The notes under the pieces were generated by a model. The model was not told the origin of the DNA, ran no database searches, and saw only the letters and a program-made list of their open reading frames with translations. Both the position numbers and the translations under genes were made by a program. From contig SLDH01000272.1 of the NCBI GenBank assembly GCA_007125415.1, positions 1 to 5,845 of the forward strand: a stretch of 5,845 nucleotides of DNA, given 5' to 3'. Below, one piece after another: positions 5,618-5,845 of the stretch (position 1 is its first letter; each line of letters begins with the position of its first letter). This DNA comes from Roseovarius sp. (GTDB taxonomy: Bacteria; Pseudomonadota; Alphaproteobacteria; Rhodobacterales; Rhodobacteraceae).

Positions 5618-5683
5618 ATGGCACACCGATTGATGATCGCACCCCGCAGCAGCGCAGCAAGGCCGGCCTCATGCGTCCGGTAA
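5618..5683 (+). CDS. Possible 21-residue leader peptide overlapping the amidase start
   Basis: A 21-codon ORF starts at ATG 5618 behind a good ribosome-binding site and ends at TAA 5681-5683, 13 bases inside the amidase gene in another frame. The peptide begins MAHRLMIAPR and has four arginines. Its termination beside the amidase ATG would suit translational coupling. The arginines are scattered, not in a run, so an attenuation-type arginine sensor is not indicated. No homolog was recognised; it may be chance. Confidence 0.25.
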   Translation: MAHRLMIAPRSSAARPASCVR

Positions 5684-5845
5684 CGCTGGCAGCCACGCAG
5701 ATGGCCTGTAGCTGGGACGTGGATGAGAACATCGCCACCGCCGAGCGGCTCGTGCACCGCGCCGCAGAGGCGGGCGCGCAGATGATCCTCTTGCAGGAGC
5801 TTTTCGAGCGGCCCTACTTTTGCGCCGAGCAGCACAATGATTTTC
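5671..5845 (+). CDS. aguB: N-carbamoylputrescine amidase, nitrilase superfamily (5' part only)
   Basis: The first 58 codons are present and the gene continues past the right edge. The N-terminus has the pattern of AguB proteins: VTLAATQMACSWD at 4-16, NIATAERLVHRAAEAGAQ at 20-37, and LLQELFERPYFC at 41-52. Glu44 in LQELF fits the first member of the nitrilase Glu-Lys-Cys triad; the Lys and Cys lie outside the window. AguB hydrolyses N-carbamoylputrescine to putrescine, CO2 and ammonia in the arginine-agmatine route to polyamines. No in-frame start exists nearby upstream, so ATG 5671 is chosen. It lies on the same strand as the hydroxylase operon, 162 bases after the MoaD-like gene. A related carbamoyl-amidase with another substrate cannot be excluded from the N-terminus alone. 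Confidence 0.85.
   Translation, partial: MRPVTLAATQMACSWDVDENIATAERLVHRAAEAGAQMILLQELFERPYFCAEQHNDF

Noticed and set aside
5532..5618. 28-codon ORF as a gene in its own right
   Set aside because: It has no ribosome-binding site and starts directly after a hairpin arm. It is kept only as part of the overlapping-ORF observation.

Overview
This 5.8 kb window is GC-rich and tightly packed. It looks like alphaproteobacterial DNA (Rhizobiales or Rhodobacterales type). That guess rests on GC-biased codon use, tandem ATGA/TAATG gene overlaps, a Tat-exported solute-binding protein, and the style of the molybdenum-hydroxylase subunits. No species can be named from the sequence alone.

Layout. Positions 1-211 hold no gene but carry a perfect 11-bp inverted repeat, and possibly the ribosome-binding site of a further leftward gene. 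A periplasmic substrate-binding protein of the PotD/PotF (polyamine ABC transporter) family is encoded leftward at 212-1336. A 334-bp divergent intergenic region (1337-1670) contains repeats, palindromes and a plausible sigma70-type promoter. Rightward from 1671 runs a compact operon. It encodes the FAD subunit (1671-2531), the [2Fe-2S] subunit (2528-3007) and the Mo-cofactor catalytic subunit (3007-5259) of a xanthine dehydrogenase/CO dehydrogenase-family molybdenum hydroxylase. Three bases later comes a small MoaD/ThiS-like beta-grasp protein ending in Gly-Gly (5263-5508). After a 162-bp gap with hairpins and a short, well-primed ORF, an N-carbamoylputrescine amidase-like nitrilase (aguB type) starts at 5671 and runs off the right edge.

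How the parts may fit. The three subunits should form a heterotrimer (usually a dimer of trimers) that hydroxylates a carbon of an unidentified substrate with water and passes electrons Mo -> 2Fe-2S -> FAD. The active-site loop is AYRAPGAP, not the Cys-containing loop of form I CO dehydrogenase, so CO is not the expected substrate. The MoaD-like protein is probably co-translated and may support cofactor assembly. The binding protein on one side and the carbamoyl-amidase on the other suggest uptake and breakdown of a nitrogenous compound. That link is inference from position only. The window looks like an orphan-substrate catabolic locus; I see no clear mobile element, CRISPR, phage or defence system.
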